Shown one piece after another: positions 27,587 through 36,867 of a stretch of 64,000 bases of DNA. Source of the DNA: Lutimonas saemankumensis (lineage in GTDB: Bacteria > Bacteroidota > Bacteroidia > Flavobacteriales > Flavobacteriaceae); NCBI RefSeq assembly GCF_020171465.1, contig NZ_JAIUZR010000005.1, positions 434,001 to 498,000 on the forward strand. The letters are read 5' to 3'. How positions within the stretch are numbered: the stretch's first letter is position 1; every line of letters begins with the position of its first letter. The position numbers were made by a program, and so were the translations under genes. The notes beneath the pieces were generated by a model. The model saw only the letters and a list, made by a program, of their open reading frames with translations. It was not told the DNA's origin and ran no database searches.

Positions 27587-29359
27587 ATGTCAGATCATCA
27601 TCATCATAAAGAAACATTTGTAACCAAGTATATTTTTAGCCAGGATCATAAAATGATCGCAAAGCAGTACCTGATCACAGGTATGTTTATGGGGGTTATT
27701 GGAGTGTTTATGTCAATGCTGTTTCGTTTACAGTTAGCTTACCCGGATCAGAGTTTCTCTATCATTGAAGCTTTTCTTGGAAAGTGGGGAGAAGGAGGAC
27801 AAATGACACCCGATATGTATATGGGGCTTGTTACGATTCACGGTACGATCATGGTATTCTTTGTACTGACGGCAGGTTTAAGTGGAACCTTTAGTAATTT
27901 GCTGATTCCTTTGCAGATCGGAGCACGTGATATGGCTTCAGGATTTTTGAATATGATCTCGTACTGGTTGTTCTTCCTTTCAAGTTTGATCATGTTTTTA
28001 TCGATCTTTGTACATACAGGTATGGCTTCTGCAGGATGGACAATTTACCCGCCATTAAGTGCCCTGCCTCAGGCTATGTCTGGTTCAGGATTGGGAATGA
28101 CGCTATGGTTGGTATCGATGGCGATTTTTATTGCTTCTTCCCTGATGGGATCCCTGAACTATATCGTAACGGTACTTAATCTTCGCACAAAAGGGATGAA
28201 GATGACACGTTTACCTTTGACAATCTGGGCATTTTTCATTACCGCTATCATCGGTGTGATTTCTTTCCCTGTATTATTGTCGGCAGCTTTGTTGCTGATA
28301 TTTGACCGAAGTTTTGGAACTTCGTTCTTCCTTTCGGATATTTTTATCCAGGGAGAAGTACTGCATTACAAAGGAGGTTCACCCATTTTATTCGAGCATT
28401 TATTCTGGTTCCTTGGACACCCGGAAGTATATATTATTTTGTTACCCGCACTCGGAATTACTTCAGAAGTGATTTCCACAAATGCACGTAAACCGATTTT
28501 CGGTTACAGAGCGATGATAGGTTCAATTATGGCGATCGCCTTCCTTTCAACCATTGTATGGGGACACCATATGTTCGTTACAGGAATGAATCCATTCCTG
28601 GGATCTGTATTTACATTTACAACTTTATTGATTGCTATTCCTTCAGCGGTAAAAGCATTCAACTATATAACAACGTTATGGAGAGGTAATCTCCAGCTTA
28701 ATCCGGCCATGCTGTTTTCGATTGGTATGGTATCCACTTTTATCACAGGTGGTTTAACAGGTTTGATTCTTGGTGATAGTGCCCTTGACATCAATGTTCA
28801 TGATACCATGTTTGTTGTGGCCCACTTCCACCTTGTGATGGGTATTTCTGCTCTTTTCGGAATGTTTGCAGGAGTATATCACTGGTTCCCAAAAATGTAC
28901 GGGAAAATGATGAATAAGGATATGGGCTATTTGCATTTCTGGATAACTGCGATTTCTGCCTATGGTGTGTTTTTCCCGATGCACTTTATCGGATTGGCAG
29001 GATTACCACGAAGATATTACAGCAACTCAGCGTTCCCTATGTTTGATGACCTGCTGCACATAAATAAAGTAATTACGGTTTTTGCCATAATTGGAGGTCT
29101 TGCTCAAATTATTTTCCTTGCAAACTTTTTCTTTAGTATTGCCAAAGGTAAGAAGGCTTCTCAGAACCCTTGGAAAGGTAACACCCTTGAATGGACAGCT
29201 CCTGTTGAGCATATGCATGGAAACTGGCCAGGTGAGATTCCTGAAGTGCACCGTTGGGCTTATGACTATAGTAAAACAGATGAAAACGGTAATCTGTGGG
29301 GTGGACAGGATTTTACTCCTCAATCCGTGCCGATAAGAGACGGAGAAGAAGAATTTTAA
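27587..29359 (+). CDS. coxA: Cytochrome c oxidase subunit I
   Basis: This is the catalytic haem-copper subunit reducing oxygen to water and pumping protons. The 590-aa protein has about 12 or more membrane helices and the diagnostic WFLGHPEVYIILLPALG, giving the CuB His, the cross-linked Tyr and the Glu that places it with A1-type oxidases. WGHHMFVTGM supplies the two further CuB His. HDTMFVVAHFHLVMG near residue 405 supplies haem ligands. A His-rich N-terminus (DHHHHKE) precedes the first helix. coxC and coxD are not adjacent. An intrinsic terminator follows. Confidence 0.96.
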   Translation: MSDHHHHKETFVTKYIFSQDHKMIAKQYLITGMFMGVIGVFMSMLFRLQLAYPDQSFSIIEAFLGKWGEGGQMTPDMYMGLVTIHGTIMVFFVLTAGLSGTFSNLLIPLQIGARDMASGFLNMISYWLFFLSSLIMFLSIFVHTGMASAGWTIYPPLSALPQAMSGSGLGMTLWLVSMAIFIASSLMGSLNYIVTVLNLRTKGMKMTRLPLTIWAFFITAIIGVISFPVLLSAALLLIFDRSFGTSFFLSDIFIQGEVLHYKGGSPILFEHLFWFLGHPEVYIILLPALGITSEVISTNARKPIFGYRAMIGSIMAIAFLSTIVWGHHMFVTGMNPFLGSVFTFTTLLIAIPSAVKAFNYITTLWRGNLQLNPAMLFSIGMVSTFITGGLTGLILGDSALDINVHDTMFVVAHFHLVMGISALFGMFAGVYHWFPKMYGKMMNKDMGYLHFWITAISAYGVFFPMHFIGLAGLPRRYYSNSAFPMFDDLLHINKVITVFAIIGGLAQIIFLANFFFSIAKGKKASQNPWKGNTLEWTAPVEHMHGNWPGEIPEVHRWAYDYSKTDENGNLWGGQDFTPQSVPIRDGEEEF

Positions 29360-29391
29360 CAGCTACTACTAAATAAAAATCATATTTTTAG

Positions 29392-29420
29392 AACCTCAAT
29401 ATTATTGGGGTTTTTTTTTA
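29392..29420 (+). terminator. Intrinsic terminator after coxA
   Basis: AACCTCAAT (29392-29400) pairs with ATTGGGGTT (29404-29412), nine pairs including one G-U, with a 3-base loop and a tail of nine T in total. It is 32 bases downstream of the coxA stop. Confidence 0.85.
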
Positions 29421-29422
29421 TC

Positions 29423-29430
29423 TATATTTG
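29423..29430 (+). promoter_or_regulatory. Candidate -7 box of the penicillin-acylase-family gene
   Basis: TATATTTG matches TAnnTTTG, directly after the coxA terminator and 17 bases before the ATG at 29448. A -33 element would fall inside the terminator stem. Confidence 0.5.
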
Positions 29431-29447
29431 AATAAATTTCACTTGCA

Positions 29448-31799
29448 ATGTTTCGGAAAATCTTACTCTGGTTACTGGCGATTTTGGTTGTAATTCTTGT
29501 TGTTTCAGTGATTTTTATAAAGAACAATAAGCCGGTATACAGCGGAACAATTCCCCTGGAAGCAATAGAAGAGAAGGTTACAGTGTATTTTGACGAATAC
29601 GGGGTTCCACATATTTTTGCGGATTCAGAAAAGGATGCATACCGGGCACTGGGGTATGTGCATGCACAGGATCGCTTATGGCAAATGGAGCTTATAAGAA
29701 GAATAGCAGCAGGAAGATTGGCAGAGGTATTTGGAAGTGAGCTGGTTAAAACCGATAAGCTTTTTCGCGGTATGGGTTTGGGGGCCACGGATGAAATGAT
29801 ACGAACCCACTCGGACACTACGTCGCAGTCCTATATATTGGCACAGGCCTATCTTGACGGAATCAATGAGTTTATTGATCTGGGCAAAACACCCATAGAA
29901 TTTAGGGTGATGGGCCTGGAGAAGGAGCACTATCAAATGAAGGATATTTATAATGTTTTCGGTTATATGGCCTTTAGTTTTGCTCAGGCGCACAAAACAG
30001 ATCTGTTACTTACGGATTTAAAGCAGACTCTAGATCGAAAATATCTTGAAGATTTGGATCTTGACATCAGTCCGAGAACCACACTTATTAAGAATTCAAG
30101 AGGTATGAAGCGGATGGCACTAAGTGCCGGAAATTCTATTAATGAAATTATGGAGACCTTGCCCGCACCTCCTTTTATAGGGAGCAACAGCTGGGTTATT
30201 GGCCCTCAGAAAACAAAAAATGGAAAGGTAATACTGGCGAACGATCCTCATATTGGGTTTTCTCAACCTTCCGTATGGTATCAGGCCCATATAGTCACCC
30301 CGAATCGGGAAATATATGGATTTCATCTTGCACTTAGCCCCTTTCCGGTGTTGGGCCATAATTATGATTACGCTTACGGGATAACCATGTTTGAAAACGA
30401 TGACATTGATTTTTTCCGGGAGGATGAAAATCAGCAATATAAAGTACGAAAGGAAATCATCCATGTAAATGACGGGGAAGATGTTGAACTTGAGGTTAAG
30501 ATAAGCCCGAATGGACCTTTGATGACAGGCTTATTTGATAATCTGGATGAAGACGAGAAAATCACCATGGACTGGACTTATTTAAAAGAGCCATCGAATT
30601 TGTTGGAAAAAGTATACCGGATCTCTCATATCAATAACCTTTATGAATTCAGAGATGCTGTAGCTGAGATCAAGGCACCCGGTTTAAACATGATGTATGG
30701 TGACGCTCGCGGGAATATTGCCTGGTTTGCGTCCGCCCAGCTTTATGAAAAGAATGAAAATATCCATACAAAGTTTGTTCTAAATGGTTCTGAAAAGGAA
30801 GATACCGAGAAACACTATCTTGATTTCGAGCAAAATCCTCAGGCAATCAACCCCTCATGGCACTATGTTTATTCGGCCAATAATCAACCTGAAGAAGTAA
30901 ATGATAAATTGTATCCGGGATATTATCTTCCGGAAGACAGGGCAAAAAGAATCGTCACACTCCTGAAAGAAAGGGATTCCTTTTCGCTTCCTGAGGTGGA
31001 GAAAATGATTGTTGATAATAAGTCGGCAGTTTCACCCGATTTAGTTAAGATCATTACCGAGAATATTTCCAAGGTCAACCTTAACGAAACAGAAAAGGAG
31101 GCTATTGATGTACTAAATGCATGGGATGGATCTTACGCGATGGAAGAAATTGCCCCTACGATCTATTTTAAATTCGTCTATTTGTTCTTGAAGAACACTT
31201 TTGAAGATGAGATGGGGGAGGAAAGTTTTGAGCAGTTTTTACAGACTCATTTGTACAAAAGGCAAATTGCCAGACAGCTCAGATTAAATAAATCTGTATG
31301 GTGGGATGATGTTAATACCAAAGAAATAAAGGAACTAAAGGATGAGATCATTACAAGGTCATTTCATCAGGCCGTTGAATCTCTCAAGAACCAGTTTGGA
31401 AATGATATATCTGATTGGAAATGGTCAAAAGCTTTAACCGTTGAGCACAAACATGCCTTCGACAAAAGCGGGGCCCTGAGAAGCTTTTTTAACGTGGGAC
31501 CTTTTAAAACCGACGGAGGTTTAGAAGTCATCAACAATCAATTGTTTAAACTTAACAAAAATGGAGTGTATAAGGTTCATGCAGGGCCTTCAACACGTCG
31601 TATCATTGATTTCAGCGACGTTGAAAATGCAAGGTCCATTCTTCCTACGGGCCAGTCTGGAAATGTTTTCAGCAAACATTACAGCGATCAGGCTGAGAAA
31701 TATTTAAGGGGAGAATTTATCAAAATGATGCTAAACAAGAAGGAGATAAGAGCCAGTAAGGACGTTTTGGTTTTTATGCCCAGTAAAGACAGTCTTTAA
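29448..31799 (+). CDS. Penicillin acylase family (Ntn) hydrolase
   Basis: Members of this family are autoproteolytically processed N-terminal nucleophile amidohydrolases, acting on beta-lactam side chains, acyl-homoserine lactones or other amides. The 783-aa precursor has an N-terminal membrane/signal helix (about residues 4-23) followed by an alpha-chain domain starting EEKVTVYFDEYGVPHIFA. The self-cleavage site is G-SNSWVIGP near residue 244, whose Ser becomes the catalytic nucleophile of the beta chain. LANDPHIGFSQPSVWYQ and the Asn-containing SANNQPEE fit the active-site pattern, and GPSTRRIIDFSD is conserved near the C-terminus. The real substrate cannot be told from sequence. It is convergent with cysM. 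Confidence 0.88.
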   Translation: MFRKILLWLLAILVVILVVSVIFIKNNKPVYSGTIPLEAIEEKVTVYFDEYGVPHIFADSEKDAYRALGYVHAQDRLWQMELIRRIAAGRLAEVFGSELVKTDKLFRGMGLGATDEMIRTHSDTTSQSYILAQAYLDGINEFIDLGKTPIEFRVMGLEKEHYQMKDIYNVFGYMAFSFAQAHKTDLLLTDLKQTLDRKYLEDLDLDISPRTTLIKNSRGMKRMALSAGNSINEIMETLPAPPFIGSNSWVIGPQKTKNGKVILANDPHIGFSQPSVWYQAHIVTPNREIYGFHLALSPFPVLGHNYDYAYGITMFENDDIDFFREDENQQYKVRKEIIHVNDGEDVELEVKISPNGPLMTGLFDNLDEDEKITMDWTYLKEPSNLLEKVYRISHINNLYEFRDAVAEIKAPGLNMMYGDARGNIAWFASAQLYEKNENIHTKFVLNGSEKEDTEKHYLDFEQNPQAINPSWHYVYSANNQPEEVNDKLYPGYYLPEDRAKRIVTLLKERDSFSLPEVEKMIVDNKSAVSPDLVKIITENISKVNLNETEKEAIDVLNAWDGSYAMEEIAPTIYFKFVYLFLKNTFEDEMGEESFEQFLQTHLYKRQIARQLRLNKSVWWDDVNTKEIKELKDEIITRSFHQAVESLKNQFGNDISDWKWSKALTVEHKHAFDKSGALRSFFNVGPFKTDGGLEVINNQLFKLNKNGVYKVHAGPSTRRIIDFSDVENARSILPTGQSGNVFSKHYSDQAEKYLRGEFIKMMLNKKEIRASKDVLVFMPSKDSL

Positions 31800-31849
31800 A
31801 GAAATATTGGTTCCGGCTTTTTAAAGGGGCCAGAATTGAATTTTCAGGA

Positions 31850-32749
31850 TCAGGAACCGGCGGACTCAAATAAATCAGAGGAGAGATAACGGTCACCTCG
31901 ATCGCAGATGATACATACCACGACACCGCTGTCAATCTCATTGGCAATTTTCAAAGCTGTCGCAACAGAACCCCCACTGCTCATCCCGGAAAATACGCCC
32001 TCATCTTTGGCCAGCCTAAGGCTCATTTCTCGTGCTTCCTGCTCACTGACTTCAATGATTCGATCTACTTTTGACCTGTCAAATATTTTTGGAAGGTATG
32101 CTTCAGGCCACTTTCTGATACCTGGGATTCTAGAGTCGTCGGTAGGTTGAGCTCCAATGATCTGAATGGAAGGGTTCTTTTCTTTCAAATAAGTAGAGAC
32201 CCCCATAATGGTGCCGGTGGTTCCCATAGCCGAAACGAAATGCGTTACTTTTTTATCAGAATCATTCCATATTTCGGGTCCGGTTGTCTTATAGTGAGCC
32301 CTCCAGTTGTCATTATTGGAAAATTGGTTTAGCATGACAAAGCCCTCATTTTGAACTTTAAGGTCGGCATAATCCCTGGATCCTTCTATTCCTTCAGACG
32401 CATCTGTAAGCGTCACCTTTGCCCCATAGGCTCTCATGGTCTGAACCCTTTCTTTTGTAGAATTCTCGGGCATTACCAATTCGATATTCAGCTTAAATAT
32501 TCCGGCTATCATGGCGAGTGCAATACCTGTATTTCCACTCGTTGCCTCGATCAGTCTGGTATTTTGATCAATCTCTTTTCGCTCCATAGCGGATCTGATC
32601 ATGTTCAATGCAGGTCTGTCTTTTACACTTCCTCCCGGATTATTGCCTTCCAGTTTAAACAATAATTTGACATCCTTGTTGGCAACAAGCGTTCTTGATG
32701 CAACAAGAGGTGTATTTCCAATAAGATCGAGAATGCTATGATTCAGCAT
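31850..32749 (-). CDS. cysM: Cysteine synthase (O-acetylserine sulfhydrylase, CysM type)
   Basis: This PLP enzyme replaces the acetyl group of O-acetylserine with sulfide (or thiosulfate in CysM) to form cysteine. From the ATG at 32747-32749 it is 299 aa, the CysM length, starting directly with SILDLIGNTPLV. An in-frame ATG at 32794 adds 15 unconserved residues and is not used here. The PLP-binding Lys lies in GGSVKDRPA (about residue 44), the substrate loop is EATSGNTGIALA, and the phosphate-binding loop is SAMGTTGTIMG. It overlaps the cysE stop by 14 bases, so it is probably translationally coupled to the enzyme that makes its substrate. CysM rather than CysK is inferred from length and loop sequence. 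Confidence 0.92.
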   Translation of the reverse strand: MLNHSILDLIGNTPLVASRTLVANKDVKLLFKLEGNNPGGSVKDRPALNMIRSAMERKEIDQNTRLIEATSGNTGIALAMIAGIFKLNIELVMPENSTKERVQTMRAYGAKVTLTDASEGIEGSRDYADLKVQNEGFVMLNQFSNNDNWRAHYKTTGPEIWNDSDKKVTHFVSAMGTTGTIMGVSTYLKEKNPSIQIIGAQPTDDSRIPGIRKWPEAYLPKIFDRSKVDRIIEVSEQEAREMSLRLAKDEGVFSGMSSGGSVATALKIANEIDSGVVVCIICDRGDRYLSSDLFESAGS

Positions 32750-33536
32750 GATTGGTTTTCTTTTTAAGTTTGATATCTGTTCGCTGATAAACAATTGAAT
32801 TTTCAGGCACTGATTCGGTCAGCCATACGTTTCCTCCGATGGTACTGTTTTTTCCGATAGTCGTATCTCCTCCTAAAATGGTTGCACCGGCGTAAATCGT
32901 TACATTATCTTCAACGGTTGGGTGCCTTTTTAAATCCTTCATGTCCTTTGATACCTGCAAGGCACCGAGCGTGACCCCCTGGTACAACTTTACTTTGTTC
33001 CTGATAATTGTGCTTTCCCCAATAACGACCCCTGTTCCATGATCGATGAAAAAAGGCGACCCTATCTGGGCCCCCGGGTGAATATCAATACCTGTTAATC
33101 GATGCGCGTATTCACTCATGATTCTCGGTATCAAAGGCATATTTTGCTGATGAAGCTCATGACTCAGTCGATAAACAGCTATGGCATAAAAACCGGGATA
33201 GGCCAAAATGACTTCTTCTATACTCCGGGCAGCGGGATCATGCAAAAAAATGCATTTGGCGTCCTGATTCAGTCGGTTTAACAGATTTGGTAAATTCACT
33301 AAAAATTTCTTCCAGATGAGTTCGAATCTGTTTAATCCCTCTTTGTCAATCATGCAAGCAAGATCTTTAAATGACGCTCCCAGTTCCTCCATGTTGCTGG
33401 AAACAGAAATTTTGGAATCAAATAAAATCTTGAACAGGCTTTCGGTAAATTCCTCGGTTTTTAATTTAACCCTAAAATCAACCAAATGGTTTTGCTTGTT
33501 GTTACGTATACTCTGTATAATTTTATCTATAGACAT
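32736..33536 (-). CDS. cysE: Serine O-acetyltransferase
   Basis: CysE/EpsC transfers acetyl from acetyl-CoA to L-serine, the committed step of cysteine synthesis. The 266-aa protein has an N-terminal helical domain (about residues 1-140) and a C-terminal left-handed beta-helix of hexapeptide repeats (GIDIHPGAQIGSPFFIDHGTG and following). The catalytic His lies in FIDHGTGVVIGE, and a second conserved His in LKRHPTVEDNV. The tail beyond the repeats (DIKLKKKTNHAES) is short and basic, and lacks the usual Ile end that CysK binds in other species. It is the upstream gene of the cysE-cysM pair. Confidence 0.93.
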   Translation of the reverse strand: MSIDKIIQSIRNNKQNHLVDFRVKLKTEEFTESLFKILFDSKISVSSNMEELGASFKDLACMIDKEGLNRFELIWKKFLVNLPNLLNRLNQDAKCIFLHDPAARSIEEVILAYPGFYAIAVYRLSHELHQQNMPLIPRIMSEYAHRLTGIDIHPGAQIGSPFFIDHGTGVVIGESTIIRNKVKLYQGVTLGALQVSKDMKDLKRHPTVEDNVTIYAGATILGGDTTIGKNSTIGGNVWLTESVPENSIVYQRTDIKLKKKTNHAES

Positions 33537-33628
33537 CAGTAGATTTTCTTCCGGTTATATAATTCAAAAGTCGTAAGAAATTTTAAAATATTACATCTCC
33601 CTTTCAATTCATTGCCAATATAAAAGAA

Positions 33629-34351
33629 TCAGACCTCTTTGTAAACCTGTTCAAAAGGAATCCTGAAACGTTCTCCGTAAACCCCTTCAGGCAACCTGAT
33701 CCCACAGCTAATCACCATGTTGATTTCAGCAGAAGAAGGTATCTTGAGTAACTTTTTAATTCTTAATGAATCTATTCCTTCCATAGGGCAGGTGTCGTAA
33801 TTGATGTCGGCCATGGCCAGCATAAAGGTCTGGGCCGCGAGGCCTGCACTTTTATGTGCAACAATTCTCATATCACTTTTTCTGGCTTGTCGGTAAATTG
33901 GCCGGAACAATCCAATCATCCAGTAAAAGCTGTATTTTATATAACCCAGTAGGCCAAGAAAATCCGCATATGCCAGCGGAATGATCTTGGTGTAATAAGT
34001 GAAGGCAAATTTTGCCCTTTTACTTTGCTGTTCTTTTGGAATGTCCCCAAAAACATTTTTAAGATAAGCAACATGGGCTTTTACTCTTTTTTTCCACAAG
34101 TCTTTTCGAACTACGATGACTACCATTTGTTGGGCTGTTTTAGCAGCATTCTGATCAAAACAGAAAGGAGACATTTTTGTCAATATTTCTTTTGATGTTA
34201 TATGATAAAACTCCCAGAGCTGCATATTACTGCTGTTTGGAGCCAGTACTGCTAATTCCAGACATTCTTTCACCTTTTGCGGGTCAAGTGTTTTGTCAGG
34301 GTCATACTTTCTTACCGATCTTCTTCGATTGACCGCTTCCTTAAATTCCAT
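33629..34351 (-). CDS. Nitroreductase family FMN flavoprotein
   Basis: The 240-aa protein has the nitroreductase fold: an N-terminal RRRSVRKYDPDKTLDPQKV segment that binds FMN phosphate, LAVLAPNSSNMQLWEF, and a C-terminal AINYDTCP-like segment (ADINYDTCPMEGIDS) with the conserved glycine. Such enzymes reduce nitroaromatics, quinones or other substrates with NAD(P)H, but the physiological substrate is unknown. An insertion of about 50 residues (about 115-165) containing a hydrophobic stretch around Tyr/Phe/Trp distinguishes it from short nitroreductases. It stands between leuB and cysE on the same strand and is separated from each by about 60-90 bases, probably alone. Confidence 0.85.
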   Translation of the reverse strand: MEFKEAVNRRRSVRKYDPDKTLDPQKVKECLELAVLAPNSSNMQLWEFYHITSKEILTKMSPFCFDQNAAKTAQQMVVIVVRKDLWKKRVKAHVAYLKNVFGDIPKEQQSKRAKFAFTYYTKIIPLAYADFLGLLGYIKYSFYWMIGLFRPIYRQARKSDMRIVAHKSAGLAAQTFMLAMADINYDTCPMEGIDSLRIKKLLKIPSSAEINMVISCGIRLPEGVYGERFRIPFEQVYKEV

Positions 34352-34410
34352 AGTAACAGGGTTTCATTTTAAATTAGAAGGATGCAGTTTGGACTGCGGC
34401 CTAAAGATAA

Positions 34411-35529
34411 TTAAATGATCGTAGACTGACCCAAAGAAATATTCTCCATGTGGTAAAGAATATTTTTTTTGTCAATGATGTATTCCGATATAAATTCTCC
34501 AACAGTTGAAGTGTGTGCAAACTTCTTGGTTGAATTTATATCAGGCGTAGTAATTTGATGTTCAATTGATTTTTCCACTGCGTTTTTGATCGCATCAGAC
34601 TCTTCATGAAGGTTGAAATGTTCCAGTAATAAGGCGGCAGAAAGTATTGTCGCCAGGGGATTAGCCTTGTTTTTTCCTTTCATTTCCGGAAAGGATCCGT
34701 GAATTGGCTCAAACAAAACCGAGCTTTCCCCGATAGAGGTGGAAGCCAGCAAACCAATTGATCCTGAAATCACACTTGCTTCGTCGGAGATAATATCACC
34801 AAACATATTTTCAGTTAGAATAACGTCAAATTGTCTGGGGTTAACGATGATCTTCATCGCCGCATTGTCTACATAAAGATAATCCACGGTAACATCAGGA
34901 TATTGTAGGGCAAGTTCTTTTACTCTTTTTCTCCAAAGCCTGGAGGTTTCAAGTACATTGGCTTTGTCGATAAGTGTTAGTTTTTTTCTTCTGCTTCGGG
35001 CAGACTTGAAGGCCATATGCGCAAGACGATCAATTTCTTCAACAGAATAGTTGCAGGTATCCGAGGCAGAGTTTCCATCAGAGGAGGTACTTTTTTCTCC
35101 ATAATAGATTCCTCCTGTTAATTCCCGGAAAATAATGAAATCGGTATTCTTAATCACCTTTTCTTTAATAGGTGATTTATGAATCAATGGCTCATAGACT
35201 TTGAGTGGCCGGATATTGGCAAATAGCCCAAGTTCTTTTCTTAATTTGAGAAGGCCCTCCTCGGGTCTTACCTTGGCATCCGGTGAATTTTCAAATTTTG
35301 GGTCACCAATGGCTCCAAAAAGGATGGCATCCGAATTCAGGCAAAGATCAAGGGTTTCATCAGGTAGTGGAACTCCCTTTGCAGCCAGGGCACTTCCTCC
35401 AACCAGGCCATTTGTAAACGTGAATTTATGCTTAAATTTTTTTTCAATGGCCTTGAGAACCTTGACTCCCTGTTCACAGACCTCCGGGCCTATTCCGTCT
35501 CCTGCTAAAACTGCAATCTTTAAATTCAT
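34411..35529 (-). CDS. leuB: 3-isopropylmalate dehydrogenase
   Basis: LeuB oxidises and decarboxylates 3-isopropylmalate to 2-oxoisocaproate, the last committed step of leucine synthesis. The 372-aa protein has the beta-decarboxylating dehydrogenase pattern: GDGIGPEV near the start, FANIRPLKVYEPL, the substrate-binding GGIYYGEK, the metal-binding TENMFGDIISDEAS, and SIGESSVLFEPIHGS for NAD. It starts 13 bases after the leuA stop (35543), forming a leuA-leuB operon. leuC and leuD, needed for the intervening isomerisation, are not in the window. Confidence 0.95.
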   Translation of the reverse strand: MNLKIAVLAGDGIGPEVCEQGVKVLKAIEKKFKHKFTFTNGLVGGSALAAKGVPLPDETLDLCLNSDAILFGAIGDPKFENSPDAKVRPEEGLLKLRKELGLFANIRPLKVYEPLIHKSPIKEKVIKNTDFIIFRELTGGIYYGEKSTSSDGNSASDTCNYSVEEIDRLAHMAFKSARSRRKKLTLIDKANVLETSRLWRKRVKELALQYPDVTVDYLYVDNAAMKIIVNPRQFDVILTENMFGDIISDEASVISGSIGLLASTSIGESSVLFEPIHGSFPEMKGKNKANPLATILSAALLLEHFNLHEESDAIKNAVEKSIEHQITTPDINSTKKFAHTSTVGEFISEYIIDKKNILYHMENISLGQSTII

Positions 35530-35542
35530 GTTCCGGTGCCTT

Positions 35543-36718
35543 TTAAGAGGCTATTTTATCTGCATTCACTCTTACGTTTTTGATGATTCTTTCAATTTCC
35601 GTATCACCAACTTCTTTCATTTTATCCGCTGTTTTCAGGAATTCAGGATAAATTTGATCCAGTTCAACTTTAGTCAGGTCGAAACCTATTTTTTTGGCTC
35701 GGTAAGCTAAAGCAGCTCTTCCACTTCTCGCAGTCAAGACAATAGACGACTCATTTACCCCTACATCTGATGGATTCATGATCTCATAGGTTTCCCTGTT
35801 CTTTATTACTCCGTCCTGATGGATCCCTGAACTGTGAGCAAAGGCGTTTTCGCCAACAACGGCTTTATTAGGCTGAACCAGGATACCCATATGGTGTTGC
35901 ACCATCTGAGAAGTATTGTAAAGTAATTTCGTATTAATATTTGTATCAAGATTCAGGTAAGGATGTTGCTTCATAATCATTACTACCTCTTCCAAAGCCG
36001 TATTTCCCGCTCTTTCCCCAATTCCATTAATGGTACATTCTATCTGTCTTGCCCCGTTCTGAACCCCGGCTATGGAATTCGCTGTTGCCAGTCCAAGATC
36101 ATTATGGCAATGGCAGGACAGTACCACCTTATCAATACCCTTCACATTTTCTTTAAGGTATCTCATTTTTGCCCCGTATTCTTCAGGCAGACAATACCCT
36201 GTCGTATCAGGAATATTTAAAACCGTTGCACCTACTTTTATGACTTCTTCACAGATCCTTGCTAAAAATTCATTATCTGTCCTTCCGGCATCTTCTGCAT
36301 AGAATTCAATGTCTTCCACATAGGTTTTAGCGTATTTAACGGCTTCTTTCGCTCGTTCAATAATTTTTTCAGGAGTAGAATTGAATTTGAATTTTATGTG
36401 CGACTCCGAAGTTCCGATTCCTGTATGGATCCTGGGTCTGACAGCTTGTTTCAAGGCTGCGCCAGCGGCATCAATATCCTTCTTGTTCGCTCTTGTAAGA
36501 CCACATACGGAGGCATTTTTTACTAATTTCGCTATCTCAACTACTGAGTTAAAATCTCCCGGACTCGATATTGGAAATCCAGCTTCAATTATGTCGACAC
36601 CCAGCTCATCCAGGCGCTCAGCAATGATTAATTTTTCTGGTGTATTTAGCTTACAACCAGGAACTTGCTCACCGTCTCTCAATGTTGTGTCGAATATTTG
36701 GACTTGATTTTTGCTCAT
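35543..36718 (-). CDS. leuA: 2-isopropylmalate synthase
   Basis: LeuA condenses 2-oxoisovalerate with acetyl-CoA. The 391-aa protein contains the [13 protein letters not shown] motif, the TIM-barrel metal site with [13 protein letters not shown], and [15 protein letters not shown]. The length is that of the short form, without the full C-terminal allosteric leucine-binding domain, which ends near residue 390. It may therefore be less feedback-sensitive, or may instead be a close homocitrate/citramalate synthase family member; the leuB partner supports LeuA. A candidate -7 box CAAAATTA (TAATTTTG on the minus strand) lies at 36750-36757. Promoters of leuA and the divergent 36868 gene share a 150-base region. 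Confidence 0.9.
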   Translation of the reverse strand: MSKNQVQIFDTTLRDGEQVPGCKLNTPEKLIIAERLDELGVDIIEAGFPISSPGDFNSVVEIAKLVKNASVCGLTRANKKDIDAAGAALKQAVRPRIHTGIGTSESHIKFKFNSTPEKIIERAKEAVKYAKTYVEDIEFYAEDAGRTDNEFLARICEEVIKVGATVLNIPDTTGYCLPEEYGAKMRYLKENVKGIDKVVLSCHCHNDLGLATANSIAGVQNGARQIECTINGIGERAGNTALEEVVMIMKQHPYLNLDTNINTKLLYNTSQMVQHHMGILVQPNKAVVGENAFAHSSGIHQDGVIKNRETYEIMNPSDVGVNESSIVLTARSGRAALAYRAKKIGFDLTKVELDQIYPEFLKTADKMKEVGDTEIERIIKNVRVNADKIAS

Positions 36719-36867
36719 TATTAAATATTTTTTATCACTTTTGAATAATCAAAATTAAAGGGAAATCCTTTAAGGTTTAGATTTTCTTTGAGTTGTTTAC
36801 TACATCCAAATTATTTGTAAATCTTTTAAAGATCTGTTAGTCAAGTACATAAGGGTATTTTATTACG